Positions 5,367 to 6,547 of a stretch of DNA of 6,547 nt are shown here, piece after piece (position 1 is the first letter of the stretch; the number at the start of each line of letters is the position of its first letter). This DNA comes from Armatimonadota bacterium. GTDB taxonomy: Bacteria; Sysuimicrobiota; Sysuimicrobiia; Sysuimicrobiales; Humicultoraceae. Both the position numbers and the translations under genes were made by a program. The notes under the pieces are model-generated. The model was not told the DNA's origin. It made no database searches and saw nothing but the letters and a program-made list of their open reading frames with translations. Location of the stretch: contig JACQGZ010000098.1 in assembly GCA_016199305.1 (NCBI GenBank), forward strand, positions 1-6,547, read 5' to 3'.

Positions 5367-6547
5367 CTACCCGACTCGGGCCTTTCCGAGACCCAGGCGA
5401 GCCGTGGAAAACATCGTGAGGCTTTGCCCCAGCTGCTGGCCCGCGATCCCCATGGCCGCGGTGAGCATCATCGGGCCGACGAGGTACATGAGGCCCGCCA
5501 CGAGGTTCAGCGCTTCGGCCTGGCGACCCGAGCCGAGCTCGCCCAGCGAGGCCGTCCCCCGATCGAGCAGGGGCCAGAGCGAGGGGAGGATCGACCCGTA
5601 CACCCGGTCGACCATGGCCCACACGAGGGGCCAGGCCTTCACGGATCCCAGCAGGGCGAAATACGTGACCAGCCGCCCCGCCCCGGCCGGCAGCAGGCTC
5701 TCCGCCAGGACGATCGGAAAGGCCACGTACAGCGTGGCCGTGAGATAGCCCAGCAGCGGAAACGCGGCGAACCGGACGAGCTCGACGAGCTGGGCGAGCC
5801 TGGCCCAGTTGGTGAGGAACGCGAAGACGCCGAGGACCCGCTGCCCGGCCCGGTCGAGAATCCCCTGCTGGTTGAACGGCTCCGCCACGCTCAGCCCGCG
5901 GCGCATGATCCGGAGGGCGCTCCGGAGCCAGGTGTCGGACCCGATGCCGGCCAGGCTCAAGCGGGTGCCGAGGAAGTCCATGAAGGCCGACACGCCGTGC
6001 TGCTCGGCATACCGGGTCAGATCCGCCCGGAGGGGGTCCCAGACGGCCCCGCACGTCGTGGTGGCACTCCCGTCCGGGGGCGGATAGGTGAGCCGGGCAT
6101 ACAGGGGGGCGAGGCCTGTCGAGAGCGGGGTGTCGATGTCCGCCATCTCCTCGCGGGTCGGGGTCGGGTGCACCGCGAGCCACTGGGTGAGCGCCGGCAG
6201 GTAGCACCGGTCGAGGAACTCGCCGACTCGGGCGCGGAGCGCGGGGTCGTCGTCGAGGCTCGCCGTGAGGAGCGAGTTCGTCGCGGCGAAGAGGGCGAAC
6301 GGGTTCCGGACGAAGTCGGCGTTGATCCGGGGCAGGAGGGCCTCGACGGTCTGCTGGAGCGCACCCGTGGCGACCAGGAACCCTCGGGGCACGACGGCGT
6401 CCGTGAGCGGGCCCTGCCCGGCGCCCGGCGTGATCGTGGCCCCGTTCGCCTCGGCGAAGGAGCGCGTGCGCGCGATCGAGACGCCGTGCCCGCCGAAGAC
6501 CTCGAGGAGGACCAGCGCCGTGACGACGTAGACGCCGAGCCGCCAGA
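5367..6547 (-). CDS. TraG N-terminal-domain-like polytopic membrane protein, 5' end outside window
   Basis: The frame is open from the window edge (no stop between 6545 and 5370) to TAG 5369-5367, giving 392 residues. The apparent GTG start at 6392 is internal, because the frame continues upstream with a hydrophobic segment (LGVYVVTALVLLEVFGGHGV). TraG N-terminal domains belong to the conjugative type IV secretion machinery in the inner membrane, acting in pilus assembly and mating-pair stabilisation. Supporting features, numbered in this fragment, are a large periplasmic-looking region (about 52-240) with two cysteines (114 and 165). Then follow hydrophobic segments at about 257-283, 289-317 and 347-371. 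The second contains KAWPLVWAMVD, like the W-P-P-L-W-A block of TraG proteins. The protein ends soon after the last membrane segment, so an F-type C-terminal domain is absent. DotA/TraY is a less likely alternative. Family call is by topology and short motifs. Confidence 0.7.
   Translation of the reverse strand, partial: WRLGVYVVTALVLLEVFGGHGVSIARTRSFAEANGATITPGAGQGPLTDAVVPRGFLVATGALQQTVEALLPRINADFVRNPFALFAATNSLLTASLDDDPALRARVGEFLDRCYLPALTQWLAVHPTPTREEMADIDTPLSTGLAPLYARLTYPPPDGSATTTCGAVWDPLRADLTRYAEQHGVSAFMDFLGTRLSLAGIGSDTWLRSALRIMRRGLSVAEPFNQQGILDRAGQRVLGVFAFLTNWARLAQLVELVRFAAFPLLGYLTATLYVAFPIVLAESLLPAGAGRLVTYFALLGSVKAWPLVWAMVDRVYGSILPSLWPLLDRGTASLGELGSGRQAEALNLVAGLMYLVGPMMLTAAMGIAGQQLGQSLTMFSTARLGLGKARVG

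Noticed and set aside
5296..6207. 303-residue minus-strand frame overlapping the TraG-like gene
   Set aside because: Arg/Pro/Gly-rich with no hydrophobic segments. The overlapping frame ending at 5367 has clear membrane segments and TraG-like motifs.
1..6547. CRISPR array, tRNA, attachment site in a tRNA 3' end
   Set aside because: No regularly spaced repeats and no cloverleaf or CCA-ended tRNA sequence were found on reading both strands.

Overview
The window looks like part of a conjugative or type IV secretion-type gene cluster from a very GC-rich bacterium, interrupted by a lower-GC, three-gene cargo operon. By eye the flanks (1 to about 1410 and about 4860 to 6547) are around 70% G+C or more, with strongly G/C-ending codons. 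The centre (about 1420 to 4800) is clearly lower, with ordinary A/T-ending codons. I cannot name the species. The flanks would fit a soil or sediment proteobacterium, Rokubacteria or a similar lineage, but this is a guess from composition only.

Left flank, minus strand: a PilO/GspM-like bitopic membrane protein (811-1350), followed by a second inner-membrane-anchored protein with a long Pro/Ala-rich and coiled-coil periplasmic part, cut by the window edge (1-799). Right flank, also minus strand: the C-terminal part of a polytopic membrane protein resembling the N-terminal domain of conjugation protein TraG (5367-6547, open at the window end). All three are read leftward, as expected for one secretion or conjugation locus.

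Centre, plus strand (against the flanks): (i) an alpha-class/D12-type DNA adenine-N6 methyltransferase with intact motifs X, I and IV (1604-2950); (ii) a ParB/Srx-fold protein with a helix-turn-helix and a long C-terminal part (3006-3977); (iii) a PRTase-CE-like phosphoribosyltransferase-fold protein with an intact PRPP-loop motif (3974-4789). Genes ii and iii overlap by 4 nt (GTGA) and are presumably translationally coupled. A promoter-like element lies about 55-85 nt before the methyltransferase start. There is no nuclease of a known restriction family, no ParA and no transposase of its own. The trio is the best candidate for a previously undescribed system: a chromosome- or phage-conflict or DNA-modification module carried as cargo by a conjugative element.

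Junctions: right of the operon there is a decayed 3' end of an IS91-family transposase (about 4911-5157) with one apparent frameshift. It is bracketed by two imperfect direct repeats of about 31 and 34 bp (4801-4831, 5157-5190). An 8-bp identical repeat lies at the left composition boundary and at the stop codon of the last cargo gene (1419-1426, 4785-4792). The second copy forms one arm of an imperfect hairpin. These marks suggest acquisition through a mobile-element event, but the mechanism is not settled by the sequence. No rRNA, tRNA, CRISPR array or riboswitch was seen.
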